64,000 bases of DNA from Halomonas beimenensis (GTDB lineage: Bacteria; Pseudomonadota; Gammaproteobacteria; Pseudomonadales; Halomonadaceae): the NCBI RefSeq assembly GCF_002549795.1, contig NZ_CP021435.1, positions 1,550,001-1,614,000 on the forward strand, in the 5' to 3' direction. Of this stretch, positions 52,476 through 62,057 are shown in pieces (position 1 is the first letter of the stretch; every line of letters begins with the position of its first letter). The notes below the pieces were generated by a model. That model did no database searches. It was given only the letters and a program-made list of their open reading frames with translations, and was not told the DNA's origin. Position numbers and translations under genes: made by a program.

Positions 52476-53462
52476 ATGTTCAAGGCCATTCTGATCGACA
52501 AGCAGGACGACGAGCAGCGCGTGGAACTGGCGAGCCTGGACGAGGCGCGACTCCCCGAGGGGGACGTCACGGTCCGGGTCGAGTGCAGCACGCTCAACTA
52601 CAAGGACGCCCTGGCCATCACCGGCAAGGGCCCGGTGGTGCGGCGGTTCCCCATGGTCCCGGGGATCGACCTCGCGGGGACGGTCGAGGACTCGACCCAT
52701 GAGGCCTACCGGCCGGGTGACGCCGTGCTGCTGAACGGCTGGGGTGTCGGGGAGACCCACTGGGGCGGCCTGGCCGAGAAGGCCCGGCTGGACGGTCGCT
52801 GGCTGATTCCCCACCCGTCCGCCTTCAGTCCCCGGCAGTCCATGGCCATCGGCACGGCCGGCTACACCGCCATGCTGTGCGTCATGGCGCTGGAGCGCCA
52901 GGGTGTCACCCCGGAGCGGGGCGAGGTGCTGGTGACCGGCGCCAACGGGGGGGTGGGCAGCTACGCCATCGCCCTGCTGGCGCGGCTGGGCTATACGGTG
53001 GTGGCCTCCACCGGTCGCCTGGAGGAAGCGGACTACCTCAAGGGACTGGGGGCCTCGGAGGTGATCGATCGCAAGGGGCTCTCCGAGCCGGGCCGCCCCC
53101 TGGCCAAGGAGCGCTGGGCGGGCGCCGTCGACTCGGTGGGCAGCCATACCCTGGCCAATGTCCTGGCGTCGACCCGCTATGGTGGCACCGTGGCGGCCTG
53201 CGGCCTGGCTCAGGGCATGGACCTGCCCGCTACCGTCGCCCCCTTCATCCTGCGGGGCGTGACCCTGGCGGGGGTCGACAGCGTCATGCGGCCCCGGGAG
53301 GACCGCCTCGAGGCCTGGCGTCGGCTGGGGGAACTGCTTGAGCCCGGGCAGTTGGACGCCATCACGCGCACGATCCCCCTGGAGGAGGCCATCGACGAGG
53401 CCGATGCACTGCTCGCCGGGCGTGTCCGCGGCCGCCTGGTGGTGGACCTGTCGAGCCGATGA
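52476..53462 (+). CDS. acuI: acrylyl-CoA reductase (NADPH), AcuI/YhdH
   Basis: A 328-residue zinc-independent medium-chain reductase that turns acryloyl-CoA into propionyl-CoA and so detoxifies acrylate. It starts [10 protein letters not shown] and has [25 protein letters not shown], the cofactor motif [13 protein letters not shown] (about 150) and [10 protein letters not shown] at the end. No DMSP lyase or acuK/acuN gene is next to it, so it may serve general acrylate stress. Confidence 0.9.
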   Translation: MFKAILIDKQDDEQRVELASLDEARLPEGDVTVRVECSTLNYKDALAITGKGPVVRRFPMVPGIDLAGTVEDSTHEAYRPGDAVLLNGWGVGETHWGGLAEKARLDGRWLIPHPSAFSPRQSMAIGTAGYTAMLCVMALERQGVTPERGEVLVTGANGGVGSYAIALLARLGYTVVASTGRLEEADYLKGLGASEVIDRKGLSEPGRPLAKERWAGAVDSVGSHTLANVLASTRYGGTVAACGLAQGMDLPATVAPFILRGVTLAGVDSVMRPREDRLEAWRRLGELLEPGQLDAITRTIPLEEAIDEADALLAGRVRGRLVVDLSSR

Positions 53463-53514
53463 CCGCCGGCGGCGGGGCCGTCAGGCCTCGCCGCGGCCAA
53501 CCCGTGTGGTCGGC

Positions 53515-54276
53515 TCAGTTCAGCACCGACTCCAGCTGCCGGCGCAGCTCCTCGGCCGTCTCGTGTCCGCCGAGCGGGAGGCGGTAGAAACGCTCGTCGG
53601 TGCCGGCCATCTCGGAGAGCAGCGAGCCCAGGCCCGTGGCGCGCGTGTCGCGTTGCACCAGGAGGTCGAGGCCGGCGCCGCGGGAGGAAGGCAGGAAGGC
53701 GATCTCCGCCTCGTCCAGGTGGCCGAAGCGGCTGCCGGGGGCGGGCTTGAACTCGAATTCCTGCAGGCAGCCGGTGGCGGGGTTCCTGCGGGAGAGCTCC
53801 AGCGGGGCACCGGTCATCACGAACCCCAGCCGCTCCATGGCCTCGAAGGCGGCGCGGTGCACCGGCCCCGGCAGGATGCGCAGCGGGTCCTTGTCCCGCG
53901 GGTCCAGGGCCATGGCGATGTCGGCGCGAGTCGCCACCCAGGTCTTGGGGTGCGACCGACCCACCGAGAGGGGGGAGAGCAGCGGCAGGGTCACCTCGAA
54001 GGGCACGCGGCGGGTGTCGCCGGGCCCGATGGACATGGCGCCGCAGACCTCCACCGAGGCCCAGGGGTGGCCGATGCGCACCCTCTTGTCGTCGACCTCC
54101 TTGATGGCCTCGCTGGCGAGGTCCAGCACCAGGGCGTCCAGGTCCTGGCTGACCTCGCCGCCCTTGATGAGCACCTCGCCCTTGAGCAGGCCGCCGGCCT
54201 CGGCGGCGTCGCTCTCCAGGAGGGTGTCCACGCGGGCGCTGCCGATTCCGACCGCGGCCATGAGCTTGTCGAACAT
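53515..54276 (-). CDS. Spo0M-family protein
   Basis: A 253-residue arrestin-like beta protein with the Spo0M pattern: MFDKLMAAVGIGSARVDTLL at the start, GGEVSQDLDAL and RRVPFEVTLPL. In Bacillus Spo0M affects sporulation, but homologues are common in non-sporulating bacteria with unknown roles. It stands alone, divergent from a spacer that carries a dispersed repeat. Confidence 0.85.
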   Translation of the reverse strand: MFDKLMAAVGIGSARVDTLLESDAAEAGGLLKGEVLIKGGEVSQDLDALVLDLASEAIKEVDDKRVRIGHPWASVEVCGAMSIGPGDTRRVPFEVTLPLLSPLSVGRSHPKTWVATRADIAMALDPRDKDPLRILPGPVHRAAFEAMERLGFVMTGAPLELSRRNPATGCLQEFEFKPAPGSRFGHLDEAEIAFLPSSRGAGLDLLVQRDTRATGLGSLLSEMAGTDERFYRLPLGGHETAEELRRQLESVLN

Positions 54277-54431
54277 CCGTGCCTTCCTTCTGCTGGTCCA
54301 TGAAAGCCTCGAGTATAGCGATCGGCACGGTCACGACGACAACCCTGGCCTCCAGGGCGATCGCAATTACCGTTACCGCTCGGGGCTGATCCGTCGACAG
54401 GTCCCGGAGCGCCGGACCGACGAGGGGGCGC

Positions 54432-54502
54432 TGTGAACCCCTCCCTGGGCGCTACCGACGCCATCCATGGCGTAGGACTCCCTCTTCGACCTGTCCCCGG
54501 CG
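54432..54502 (+). repeat. dispersed palindromic intergenic element, short copy
   Basis: The first 23 bases match those of the long copy near 41.5 kb at 21 positions, and the end TGTCCCCGGCGC is the same. The centre holds the hairpin ACGCCATCCATGGCGT, again on a CATCC core. The rest of the Spo0M-AraC spacer (54277-54571) contains no gene. Confidence 0.65.
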
Positions 54503-54571
54503 CCCCTCGCCAGGCTCAACTCCGATTGCCCTTCTCTGGCATCCAGGGCGCTCAGGCGGCATCCTTTCCTA

Positions 54572-55291
54572 ATGAGTCCCCATTCCGCAGTTCTCCCGGG
54601 CAGCGTCGAGCGCTCCTATCCGCTCGACTGCCTCAGCGACACCCACGACTTCCACCAGCTGCTGGTGGGGCTCGGAGGCCGCGTGGACGTCGAGGTGGAG
54701 GGCCGCGGCGCCGCCGTGACCCCGGGCGCCGTGTGCCTGATCCCCGCTGGGGCCACCCATCACTACCTGGGGCTCGAGGCCGGCAACCGCTGCCGGGTGC
54801 TGGACCTGCCGGCCGGCGACGATCGCCTCGATCCCCTCTTCGAGCGCATCCGCTTCCTGCGCCTGGCCGGCGCCGGGGTGCGCGAGGCCAGCGACGCCAT
54901 CCTGCTGGCCCACCTGGCCGGCGCGCCGCCGCTGGCGGGGCCGCGGCTCAACATGGCGCGGCTGACCCGGGAGGTGCAGGCCGACCCGGCCGCGCCCTGG
55001 CCCCTGGCACGCCTGGCCGGGATCTCGCATCTCTCCGAACGGCAGCTCCGTCGTAGCCTGGTCGCGCTCACCGGGCTCTCGCCCCGGCAGTGGCTGGTGC
55101 GTCAGCGCCTCGCCCGGGCGGCCCGCCTCCAGGTCGACGGCCAGCAGCCTATCACCGAGATCGCCCTGGCCTGCGGGTTCGTCGACGGGCCGCAGTTCAG
55201 CCGCCATTTCCGCCGGTGGCAGGGCATGACGCCGCGTGACTTTCGCCGCCGTCATCGCCGATGGCCGGTATCGACAAGTCCTCCCCGCTGA
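54572..55291 (+). CDS. AraC-family transcriptional regulator
   Basis: A 239-residue regulator with an N-terminal cupin (PGAVCLIPAGATHHY, about 50-65) and a C-terminal AraC domain (about 140-235, with LARLAGISHLSERQLRR and ALACGFVDGPQFSRHFRRW). An exporter gene starts 44 bases after its stop in the same direction and is its probable target. Confidence 0.82.
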   Translation: MSPHSAVLPGSVERSYPLDCLSDTHDFHQLLVGLGGRVDVEVEGRGAAVTPGAVCLIPAGATHHYLGLEAGNRCRVLDLPAGDDRLDPLFERIRFLRLAGAGVREASDAILLAHLAGAPPLAGPRLNMARLTREVQADPAAPWPLARLAGISHLSERQLRRSLVALTGLSPRQWLVRQRLARAARLQVDGQQPITEIALACGFVDGPQFSRHFRRWQGMTPRDFRRRHRRWPVSTSPPR

Positions 55292-55335
55292 GGCCCGGCA
55301 CACTTCCCGACGCCATCACGTCAGGGAGTCTCGCC

Positions 55336-56259
55336 ATGTCCGTACCATCCCGCCGCCAGTCGCGTCATGCCACCCTCTGGGGCGCCACCACCGTCCTCAA
55401 CTGGGCGACCCTGGCCCTCTTCACCCAATGGGCCGGCCCGGTGCCGCCCTTCCTGCTGACCGCGTTGTGCTTCGGCCTGGCCGGCGGACTGGCGATGCTG
55501 GCCTTCCTCGCCCGTGGCGACGGGCCGGCCCTGGGGGCGGCCTTTCGTCAGCCGCCGGCGGGCTGGGCCCTGGGCATCGGCGGGCTCTTCGGCTATCACC
55601 TCTGCTACTTCATCGCCCAGCAGAACGCGCCCCCGGCCAACGCCGGGCTGATCAGCTACCTCTGGCCGCTGCTGATCGTCATCCTGGCCGGGCTGGTGCT
55701 GCCCGGCGAGCGGCTCAGGGGCGTCCACCTGCTGGGCGGGGCCTGCGGCTTCCTGGGCGCGGGGCTGCTGGTGGGACCCGAGGGCTTCGACTGGGCCGGG
55801 GAATACACCCTCGGCTACCTGGCCGCGCTGACGGCGGCCTTGATCTGGAGCGGCTATTCGGTGGCGTCACGTCTCCTGGCGCGGATCCCGACCACGGCGG
55901 TGGCCTGGAACTGCCTGGGCGCCGCGGTCCTGGCGCTGGCCTGCCACCTGGCCTGGGAGCCCATCGGCTGGCCCGACGGCGCCAATCCCTGGGCCATCCT
56001 GGCCCTGGGGCTCGGCCCGGTGGGCAGCGCCTTCTTCACCTGGGACCTGGGCATGAAGCGCGGCCGGGTGCGACTGCTCGGCCTGCTGGCCTATGCGACG
56101 CCCCTGTGCTCGACCCTGGTGCTGGTCGCGGCCGGCCTGGCGGAGCCCAGCCCGAGCCTGTGGCTTGCGGCCTTGCTGATCTGCGGTGGCGCCCTGGTCG
56201 GCAGCGGCAGCCTGCGGCTCCGGCGATCGGCCGACGAGGCGGGGGTGGTGCGTCCATAG
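55336..56259 (+). CDS. DMT-superfamily (EamA) transporter
   Basis: A 307-residue protein with ten predicted helices in two EamA halves (about 12-140 and 150-290), including the FGYHLCYFIAQQNAPPANAGLI and AALIWSGYSV regions. Such carriers export amino acids or other metabolites. CAGGGAG precedes the ATG. The longer in-frame start lies inside the AraC gene. Substrate unknown. Confidence 0.83.
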   Translation: MSVPSRRQSRHATLWGATTVLNWATLALFTQWAGPVPPFLLTALCFGLAGGLAMLAFLARGDGPALGAAFRQPPAGWALGIGGLFGYHLCYFIAQQNAPPANAGLISYLWPLLIVILAGLVLPGERLRGVHLLGGACGFLGAGLLVGPEGFDWAGEYTLGYLAALTAALIWSGYSVASRLLARIPTTAVAWNCLGAAVLALACHLAWEPIGWPDGANPWAILALGLGPVGSAFFTWDLGMKRGRVRLLGLLAYATPLCSTLVLVAAGLAEPSPSLWLAALLICGGALVGSGSLRLRRSADEAGVVRP

Positions 56260-56326
56260 CGTCACGACGGCGGGAGGCGTACACTCTCCATGCCTGCCAG
56301 CGGACAATGGTCGACGCCGAATCCCC

Positions 56327-57253
56327 ATGAAGATCAGCCCCTTGCCTCCCCTGAACAGCCTCGTGGCCTTCGAGTCGGCGGCACGCCACCTGAGCTTCAC
56401 CCTGGCGGCCGAGGAGCTCCATGTCACCCAGGGGGCCATCAGCCGCCAGGTGCGCAGCCTCGAGGACTACCTGGGCAAGCCGCTGTTCGAGCGCGCCAAT
56501 CGCAGCGTCAAGCTCACCGCCATGGGCCAGCGCTATGCCCAGGCGGTGCGCCAGTCGCTCCACGATATTTCGGCGATCACCGACGAGGTGCGCAGCTGGC
56601 AGGGCATGCACCAGATCACCGTGGCCACCACCAGCGCCATGGCGTCCCTGTGGCTGTTGCCCAAGATTGCCGAGTTCCAGCGCGAGCACGACAACATCGA
56701 GCTGCGCATCGTCGCCACCGAGCAGATCCGCGACCTCTCGCGGGTGGAGTCCGACGTGGCGCTTTTCTATTGCCGCACCCCGCCGGCCCACATGCGGGCC
56801 ACGACGCTCTTCCACGAGGAGGTCTTCCCCGTCTGCAGCCCGGGCTACCTGGAGCGGCACGGGCCCTTCCCGGGCCCCGAGGCGCTGCTGGACTGCACCC
56901 TGCTGTCCCTGGAGGACGCCGACCAGGACTGGATGAGCTGGAAGCAGTGGTTCACCGAGGTGGGCGTGGTCTCCCGGCTGCCGCGGCGACGGCTCAACAT
57001 CAACAGCTACTCGATGCTGGTCCAGGCGGCGATGATGGACCAGGGCGTGGCACTCGGCTGGAGCCAGCTCGTCGACGACTATCTGGAGCGGGGGCAGCTG
57101 GTGCGACCCGTAGAAACCGTGTTGCGCACCGAGGCCCGCTTCTGTTTGCTGGAACGCGGCGAGGCGCCCGTCGCCCGCCGCGGCGTGCGGGCCTTCCGCG
57201 AGTGGTTGCTCGACACCATTCCCAAGGAAGTGGGCGACCTGGGCCTGACCTGA
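56327..57253 (+). CDS. LysR-family regulator, GcvA type
   Basis: A 308-residue LysR protein with the GcvA-like start PPLNSLVAFESAARHLSFTLAAEELHVTQGAISRQVRSLE (residues 7-46) and an effector domain with SYSMLVQAAMMDQGVALGW. It is convergent with the BCCT gene and close to the Rieske oxygenase cluster, so it is the best candidate for binding the repeated palindromes at 59.1-59.3 kb. Confidence 0.85.
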   Translation: MKISPLPPLNSLVAFESAARHLSFTLAAEELHVTQGAISRQVRSLEDYLGKPLFERANRSVKLTAMGQRYAQAVRQSLHDISAITDEVRSWQGMHQITVATTSAMASLWLLPKIAEFQREHDNIELRIVATEQIRDLSRVESDVALFYCRTPPAHMRATTLFHEEVFPVCSPGYLERHGPFPGPEALLDCTLLSLEDADQDWMSWKQWFTEVGVVSRLPRRRLNINSYSMLVQAAMMDQGVALGWSQLVDDYLERGQLVRPVETVLRTEARFCLLERGEAPVARRGVRAFREWLLDTIPKEVGDLGLT

Positions 57254-57270
57254 CCCCTCCGGCCCGGCCT

Positions 57271-57312
57271 GAACGACAAGGGGCCCGGCAACTGCCGGGC
57301 CCCTCGTCGTTC
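57271..57312. terminator. bidirectional terminator between LysR and BCCT genes
   Basis: GAACGAC and the GC-rich arm AGGGGCCCGGCA pair with TGCCGGGCCCCT and GTCGTTC to form a stem of about 20 bp with one mismatch and a two-base loop. It lies between two converging genes. Confidence 0.75.
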
Positions 57313-57334
57313 ACGGGTCGATGGAGGTGGGGCC

Positions 57335-59032
57335 TCAGGCCTCCAGTGCCGGCTCGGCCCGGGTCGCGGCACCACGCGGAGCCGCTTCCTCGACATCGGC
57401 CTTGCCGCTGTGATGGTCGAGGTCCTCGTGGGCGGGGCGCGCCTGGAGCGGCAGCATGGCGGCGGCCATGGGCTCGCGGCGCAGGGTGCGATGCAGGCTC
57501 AGCGTCATCACCAGGATGAACACCGCGATGGGCAGGCCGGCGATGATCGAGGCGGTCTGGATGGTCTTGAGCCCGCCGGCGTAGAGCAGGGCGCCGGCGA
57601 TGCAGCCGATCACCAGGCCCCAGATCACCCGGATCGGCTGGGGCGGTTCGGGACTGCCCACGCTGTCCAGGGTGCACAGCACCAGGGTGCCGGAGTCCGC
57701 CGAGGTGATGAAATAGGTCGCCAGCAGCAGCACCGCCATGATCGACAGCACGCTGCCCAGCACGCCCGGGTCCAGGGCGTCGAACAGGGTGAACAGCGCC
57801 AGGGTGGTGTCCTCCTGGGTGGCCTGGAGGACGGCGCCGCCGCCGAATTCGGTGTCCGCGGCGATGTCGCCACTGGCCACGGACTGTTCATGGGCTTGAC
57901 GGGCCTGCTGCTCCTCGAACAGGGCGCTGCCACCGAACACCGACATCCACACGAAGGTCACCAGGGTCGGCACCAGCAGGGCGCCGCCGATCAGCTCGCG
58001 GATGGTGCGGCCCCGGGAGATGCGGGCGATGAACATGCCGACGAAGGGCGCCCAGGTCATCCACCAGGGCCAGTAGAAGGCGGTCCACCAGTTCTGCCAG
58101 CCGCTGTCGGCGTTGGCGTCGCTCCACAGGCTCATGCCGATCAGGTTGTCGGCATAGTCGCCGGTGGTCTGCAGCAGGGTGTTGAGGATGTAGCGGGTCG
58201 GGCCGATGGCCAGCACGATGGCGACGATGGCCACCGAGAGCAGCATGTTCCACTCCGACAGCCGGCGGATGCCCCGCCCGACCCCGGACATCACCGAGGC
58301 GATGGCGAACAGGGTGATTACCGCGATCATGGCGAGCTGGACGCCGATGCCGACCTCCACCCCGAAGACGTTGTTCAGGCCGCTGTTCATCTGGATCACG
58401 CCCAGGCCCAGGGACTGGGAGACGCCGAAGGCGGTGATCGCCACGGTGAGGATGTCCACGGTGTGGCCGATGGGGCCGTAGATCCGGTCGCCGATGAAGG
58501 GATAGAGGATCGAGCGCAGGGTCAGCGGCAGGCCCTTGCGGTAGGCGAAGTAGGCCAGGGCCAGGGCCACGATGATGAAGGTCGCCCAGGGGTGCAGGCC
58601 CCAGTGGAAGAAGGTCAGGCGCATGGCCATGCCGGCGGCGGCCTCGCTCATGCCTTCGCTGAAGGGATTGTCGGCGTAGTGCCACATCGGCTCGGCCACC
58701 GACCAGAAGATCAGGCCGATGCCCATGCCGCCGGAGAACAGCATGCTCACCCAGGACACGAAGCTGAACTCGGGGCGCTCGTCGTCCTTGCCCAGGCGGA
58801 TGTGGCCGAAGCGGCTGACCATCAGGTAGAGCAGGAAGGCCAGCACGGCGGTGACCAGGCCCAGGTAGAACCACTTGGCGTTGTTGAGGACGGTCGTCGA
58901 GATGTCCTGGAAGATGGCGCCGGCCTGCTCGGCCAGCACGGCACAGAAGATCACGAAGCCGATGACCAGCACCTTGGAGGCGATGGTCACCGTGGGGTTG
59001 AGGCCCTTGAACAGGCCGCTTTCTGAGCGCAT
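57335..59032 (-). CDS. BCCT-family betaine/choline/carnitine transporter
   Basis: A 565-residue sodium- or proton-coupled carrier with 12 helices. It shows the GMGIG stretch (102-106) and the aromatic box WTAFYWPWWMTWAPF (316-330) that binds the quaternary ammonium group. The C-terminal tail has an acidic part followed by basic and Ala/Glu-rich segments. The start at 59032 begins the conserved part. Divergence from a Rieske oxygenase suggests that it feeds glycine betaine, carnitine or a similar betaine to that enzyme, rather than serving osmoprotection alone. Confidence 0.88.
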   Translation of the reverse strand: MRSESGLFKGLNPTVTIASKVLVIGFVIFCAVLAEQAGAIFQDISTTVLNNAKWFYLGLVTAVLAFLLYLMVSRFGHIRLGKDDERPEFSFVSWVSMLFSGGMGIGLIFWSVAEPMWHYADNPFSEGMSEAAAGMAMRLTFFHWGLHPWATFIIVALALAYFAYRKGLPLTLRSILYPFIGDRIYGPIGHTVDILTVAITAFGVSQSLGLGVIQMNSGLNNVFGVEVGIGVQLAMIAVITLFAIASVMSGVGRGIRRLSEWNMLLSVAIVAIVLAIGPTRYILNTLLQTTGDYADNLIGMSLWSDANADSGWQNWWTAFYWPWWMTWAPFVGMFIARISRGRTIRELIGGALLVPTLVTFVWMSVFGGSALFEEQQARQAHEQSVASGDIAADTEFGGGAVLQATQEDTTLALFTLFDALDPGVLGSVLSIMAVLLLATYFITSADSGTLVLCTLDSVGSPEPPQPIRVIWGLVIGCIAGALLYAGGLKTIQTASIIAGLPIAVFILVMTLSLHRTLRREPMAAAMLPLQARPAHEDLDHHSGKADVEEAAPRGAATRAEPALEA

Positions 59033-59141
59033 GGCGTCACTCTCGGTTGTTATTGACTCAGGGGACGTCGGGGAAGGGCCCGGGGTGGCCCGCTGCGAAG
59101 GGTGGGGGCTCCACGGGGCGGGAGCAAAGCATTTTTTGTCA

Positions 59142-59270
59142 TCAATGCATGAGGTTTTCTCACGCATTGAGTTGACGATAACGCCGCAGGGGGAGTCGAG
59201 GCTCGGCATGATAGCCTGATGTTGTGGGATTCGCCATTCGTCTAATCAGTGAGCTTTTCTCATGCATTGA
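59142..59270. promoter_or_regulatory. paired palindromic operators in the BCCT-oxygenase divergent region
   Basis: TCAATGCATGAG and CTCACGCATTGA (59142-59170) form an inverted repeat around GTTTT. A second copy of its right part begins TGAGCTTTTCTCATGCATTG at 59250, exactly 100 bases later, matching at 19 of 21 positions. The spacer 59033-59389 holds no gene. Spacing near ten helical turns would place both sites on about the same DNA face. Confidence 0.7.
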
Positions 59271-59389
59271 TGCCGATTCATCGATTGTCGCCAGGGCTCG
59301 GCGCTCCCAGACTCGCCTCCACCAGCCGGAACCCCCGGTAGGGCTGACAACAGACCAGAAACCGCCCGTGTCCCCGTGAGGAGGCCAAG

Positions 59390-60580
59390 ATGACCGACCT
59401 GACCCAATCCCTGATCCCCGCCCGGCAACTCGACGACGTGCTCGCCCCCATCGAGGAGGCCACCGGCATGCCCAACGAGGCCTACGTCAGCGAGGCCTTC
59501 TTCGCCGAGGAACGCGACCGCCTGATGGCCAATACCTGGGTGTGCGTGGGCTTCGCCAGCGACCTGATCAAGAACGGCTACGTCAAGCCGGTCGACTTCA
59601 TGGGCCTGCCGCTGCTGATGATGCGCAACAAGGACGGCGAGACCCAGGTCTTTCACAACGTCTGCAGCCACCGCGGCATGCAGCTGGTGGCCGAGGAGGG
59701 CGAGGTGCAGGGCGTGATCCGCTGCCCCTACCACTCCTGGACCTACGACCTGAACGGCAACCTGCGCGGCACGCCCCACATCGGCGGCGTCGGCCAGCAC
59801 AAGGTCGACGGCTTCAAGTGCGAGAAGCATGGCCTCAAGCCGATCCGCAGCGCCGTGTGGATGGACATGGTGTTCGTCAACCTCGACGGCCAGGCCCCCG
59901 AGTTCGCCGAGCACGTGGCGCCGCTGGAGAATCGCTGGCGCGACTTCGTCGGCCCCGAGGGCTTCGAGCTGCTGCGCCGGGTGAACATGGGCGGCAACCT
60001 GGAGATCACCGTCAACTGCAACTGGAAGCTGGCGGTCGAGAACTACTGCGAGAGCTATCACCTGCCCTGGGTGCATCCGAGCCTGAACACCTACTCGCGC
60101 CTCGAGGACCACTACAACATCCAGTTCGGTGAGCACTTCTCCGGGCAGGGCAGCCTGGCCTACCGCCTCTCCGACGTGGCCGGCACCCGCCTGCCCAAGT
60201 TCCCGTCCTGGCCGAAGGACAAGATGGAGCACGCCGAGTACGTCTCCTTCTTCCCCAACGTGCTGCTCGGCATCCAGGCCGACCACGCCTTCGCCATGAT
60301 GCTCGAGCCGGTCTCCGCCGCGAAGACCGTGGAGCACCTGCGCGTCTACTACGTCGGCGACGAGGCCACCCAGGACGCCTATGCGGCCTGCCGGACCTCC
60401 ACCCTGGAGTCCTGGCGGGTGGTGTTCGGCGAGGACATCGGTGCCGTCGAAGGCATGCAGCGTGGCCGCCAGTCCCCGGGCTTCCAGGGCGGCGTCTTCT
60501 CGCCGGTGCTGGACCACCCGACCCACTTCTTCCACCAGTGGGTGGCCCGCCGCCTGCGCGGCGACGCGGACGCCGCCTGA
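59390..60580 (+). CDS. Rieske oxygenase alpha subunit, quaternary-ammonium type (GbcA/CntA-like)
   Basis: A 396-residue non-heme iron oxygenase. The Rieske ligands are Cys92, His94, Cys112 and His115 (CSHRG...CPYHSW). The iron-site motif NWKLAVENYCESYHLPWVHP has His224 and His229. Glu221 replaces the usual bridging Asp, as in carnitine and betaine oxygenases. These enzymes hydroxylate a carbon next to nitrogen and so demethylate or cleave betaines. Glycine betaine, carnitine or another betaine are all possible. The neighbouring aldehyde dehydrogenase would favour a cleavage that gives a semialdehyde. Confidence 0.85.
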   Translation: MTDLTQSLIPARQLDDVLAPIEEATGMPNEAYVSEAFFAEERDRLMANTWVCVGFASDLIKNGYVKPVDFMGLPLLMMRNKDGETQVFHNVCSHRGMQLVAEEGEVQGVIRCPYHSWTYDLNGNLRGTPHIGGVGQHKVDGFKCEKHGLKPIRSAVWMDMVFVNLDGQAPEFAEHVAPLENRWRDFVGPEGFELLRRVNMGGNLEITVNCNWKLAVENYCESYHLPWVHPSLNTYSRLEDHYNIQFGEHFSGQGSLAYRLSDVAGTRLPKFPSWPKDKMEHAEYVSFFPNVLLGIQADHAFAMMLEPVSAAKTVEHLRVYYVGDEATQDAYAACRTSTLESWRVVFGEDIGAVEGMQRGRQSPGFQGGVFSPVLDHPTHFFHQWVARRLRGDADAA

Positions 60581-60603
60581 TCCCCCGTTCCGGAGTTCCC
60601 CTG

Positions 60604-62046
60604 ATGAGCCAACTCGATCGCTACTATAACTACATCGACGGCGCCTGGACGGGCGCCGACACCTGGCTGGTGGTCGCCGACCCGGCCACCGACGAGCCCT
60701 ATGCCGAGATCGCCGAGGCCGGCATCGAGGACGCCGACGCGGCCATGGCCGCGGCCCGGCGCTGCGTGGCCTCCGGGGCGCTGACCTCGGTGCGTCCGGC
60801 CCAGCGCGTCACCTGGCTGCTGGCCATCGCCGAGGAGATCAAGGCGCTGACCGAGGATGCCGCCCTGGTGCTGTGCCGGGAGAACGGCAAGTCCCTGGAC
60901 GTGGCTCGCGGCGAGTTCGAGGAGGCCGCCCGCTACTTCGAGTACTACGCCGGCATGGCCGACAAGATCGAGGGCACCTCGATCCCGCTGGGCGACGACT
61001 ACGTCGACTTCACCAGCTACGAGCCCATGGGCGTCTCGGTGCAGATCGTGCCCTGGAACTTCCCGCCGTCGATCTGCGCCCGCTCCCTGGCGCCGGCGCT
61101 GGCCGCCGGCAACGCCGTGGTGATCAAGTCGCCGGAGATCTCGCCGCTGGCGATGACCTTCCTGATGACCGCCTGCGAGCGGGCCGGCCTGCCGAAGGGC
61201 GCGGTCAGCCTGCTGTGCGGCAAGGGCTCGGTGATCGGCGCCCACCTGGTCAAGCATCGCGACGCCAACCAGATCGTCTTCACCGGCTCGGTGCCCACCG
61301 GCCAGCGCATCCTGCGCGACGCCGCCGAGCGGGCCACCCCCAGCGTGATGGAACTGGGCGGCAAGTCCGCGGCCATCGTGCACGCCGACGCCGACATCGA
61401 ACAGGTCATCGATAGCGTCAAGGCGGGCATCTTCTTCAACGCGGGCCAGGTCTGCTCGGCCATGTCGCGCCTGCTGGTGCACCGCTCGCGCCTCGACGAG
61501 GTGGTGGAACGCGCCCGCGAGCTGGCCGAGGGCCTGTCCATCGGTCCCGGCGTCGACAACCCGGATCTGACCCCGCTGGTCTCCCGGGACCAGCTCGAGC
61601 AGGTCGAGGCCATGTGCCGCCGGGCCATCGAGGCCGGGGCTACCTGCCTCACGGGCGGTGAACGCGTGGCGGGAGTGAATGGCTACTTTATGCAGCCGAC
61701 CCTGTTCACCGACGTGGCCGTGGACAGCGAGATCTTCCAGGAGGAGGTCTTCGGCCCGGTGCTGGTGATCCATGCCTTCGACACCGAGGACGAGGCCGTC
61801 GAACTGGCCAACGGCACCGAGTTCGGCCTGGTGGCCGGGGTCTTCGACACCCGCCTCGACCGGGCCCTGCGCACCGCGCGGCGCCTGCGCGGCGGCCAGG
61901 TGTTCATCAACGAGTGGTTCGCCGGCGGCGTGGAGACGCCCTTCGGTGGCGTGGGTCTCTCCGGCTTCGGCCGCGAGAAGGGCCAGGAGGCGCTCTACAG
62001 CTACGTCCAGACCCGCAACATCGCCGTCCGCGTCAAGGGCGCGTGA
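60604..62046 (+). CDS. NAD(P)-dependent aldehyde dehydrogenase
   Basis: A 480-residue aldehyde dehydrogenase with Asn152 (PWNFP), catalytic Glu250 (MELGGKS) and Cys284 ([11 protein letters not shown]), and the usual C-terminal [15 protein letters not shown]. It resembles betaine-aldehyde and semialdehyde dehydrogenases. It lies 23 bases after the oxygenase and 11 before the rubredoxin reductase, in one operon. The substrate would be the aldehyde or semialdehyde left by the oxygenase. Confidence 0.9.
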   Translation: MSQLDRYYNYIDGAWTGADTWLVVADPATDEPYAEIAEAGIEDADAAMAAARRCVASGALTSVRPAQRVTWLLAIAEEIKALTEDAALVLCRENGKSLDVARGEFEEAARYFEYYAGMADKIEGTSIPLGDDYVDFTSYEPMGVSVQIVPWNFPPSICARSLAPALAAGNAVVIKSPEISPLAMTFLMTACERAGLPKGAVSLLCGKGSVIGAHLVKHRDANQIVFTGSVPTGQRILRDAAERATPSVMELGGKSAAIVHADADIEQVIDSVKAGIFFNAGQVCSAMSRLLVHRSRLDEVVERARELAEGLSIGPGVDNPDLTPLVSRDQLEQVEAMCRRAIEAGATCLTGGERVAGVNGYFMQPTLFTDVAVDSEIFQEEVFGPVLVIHAFDTEDEAVELANGTEFGLVAGVFDTRLDRALRTARRLRGGQVFINEWFAGGVETPFGGVGLSGFGREKGQEALYSYVQTRNIAVRVKGA

Positions 62047-62057
62047 AGGAGGTCCCG

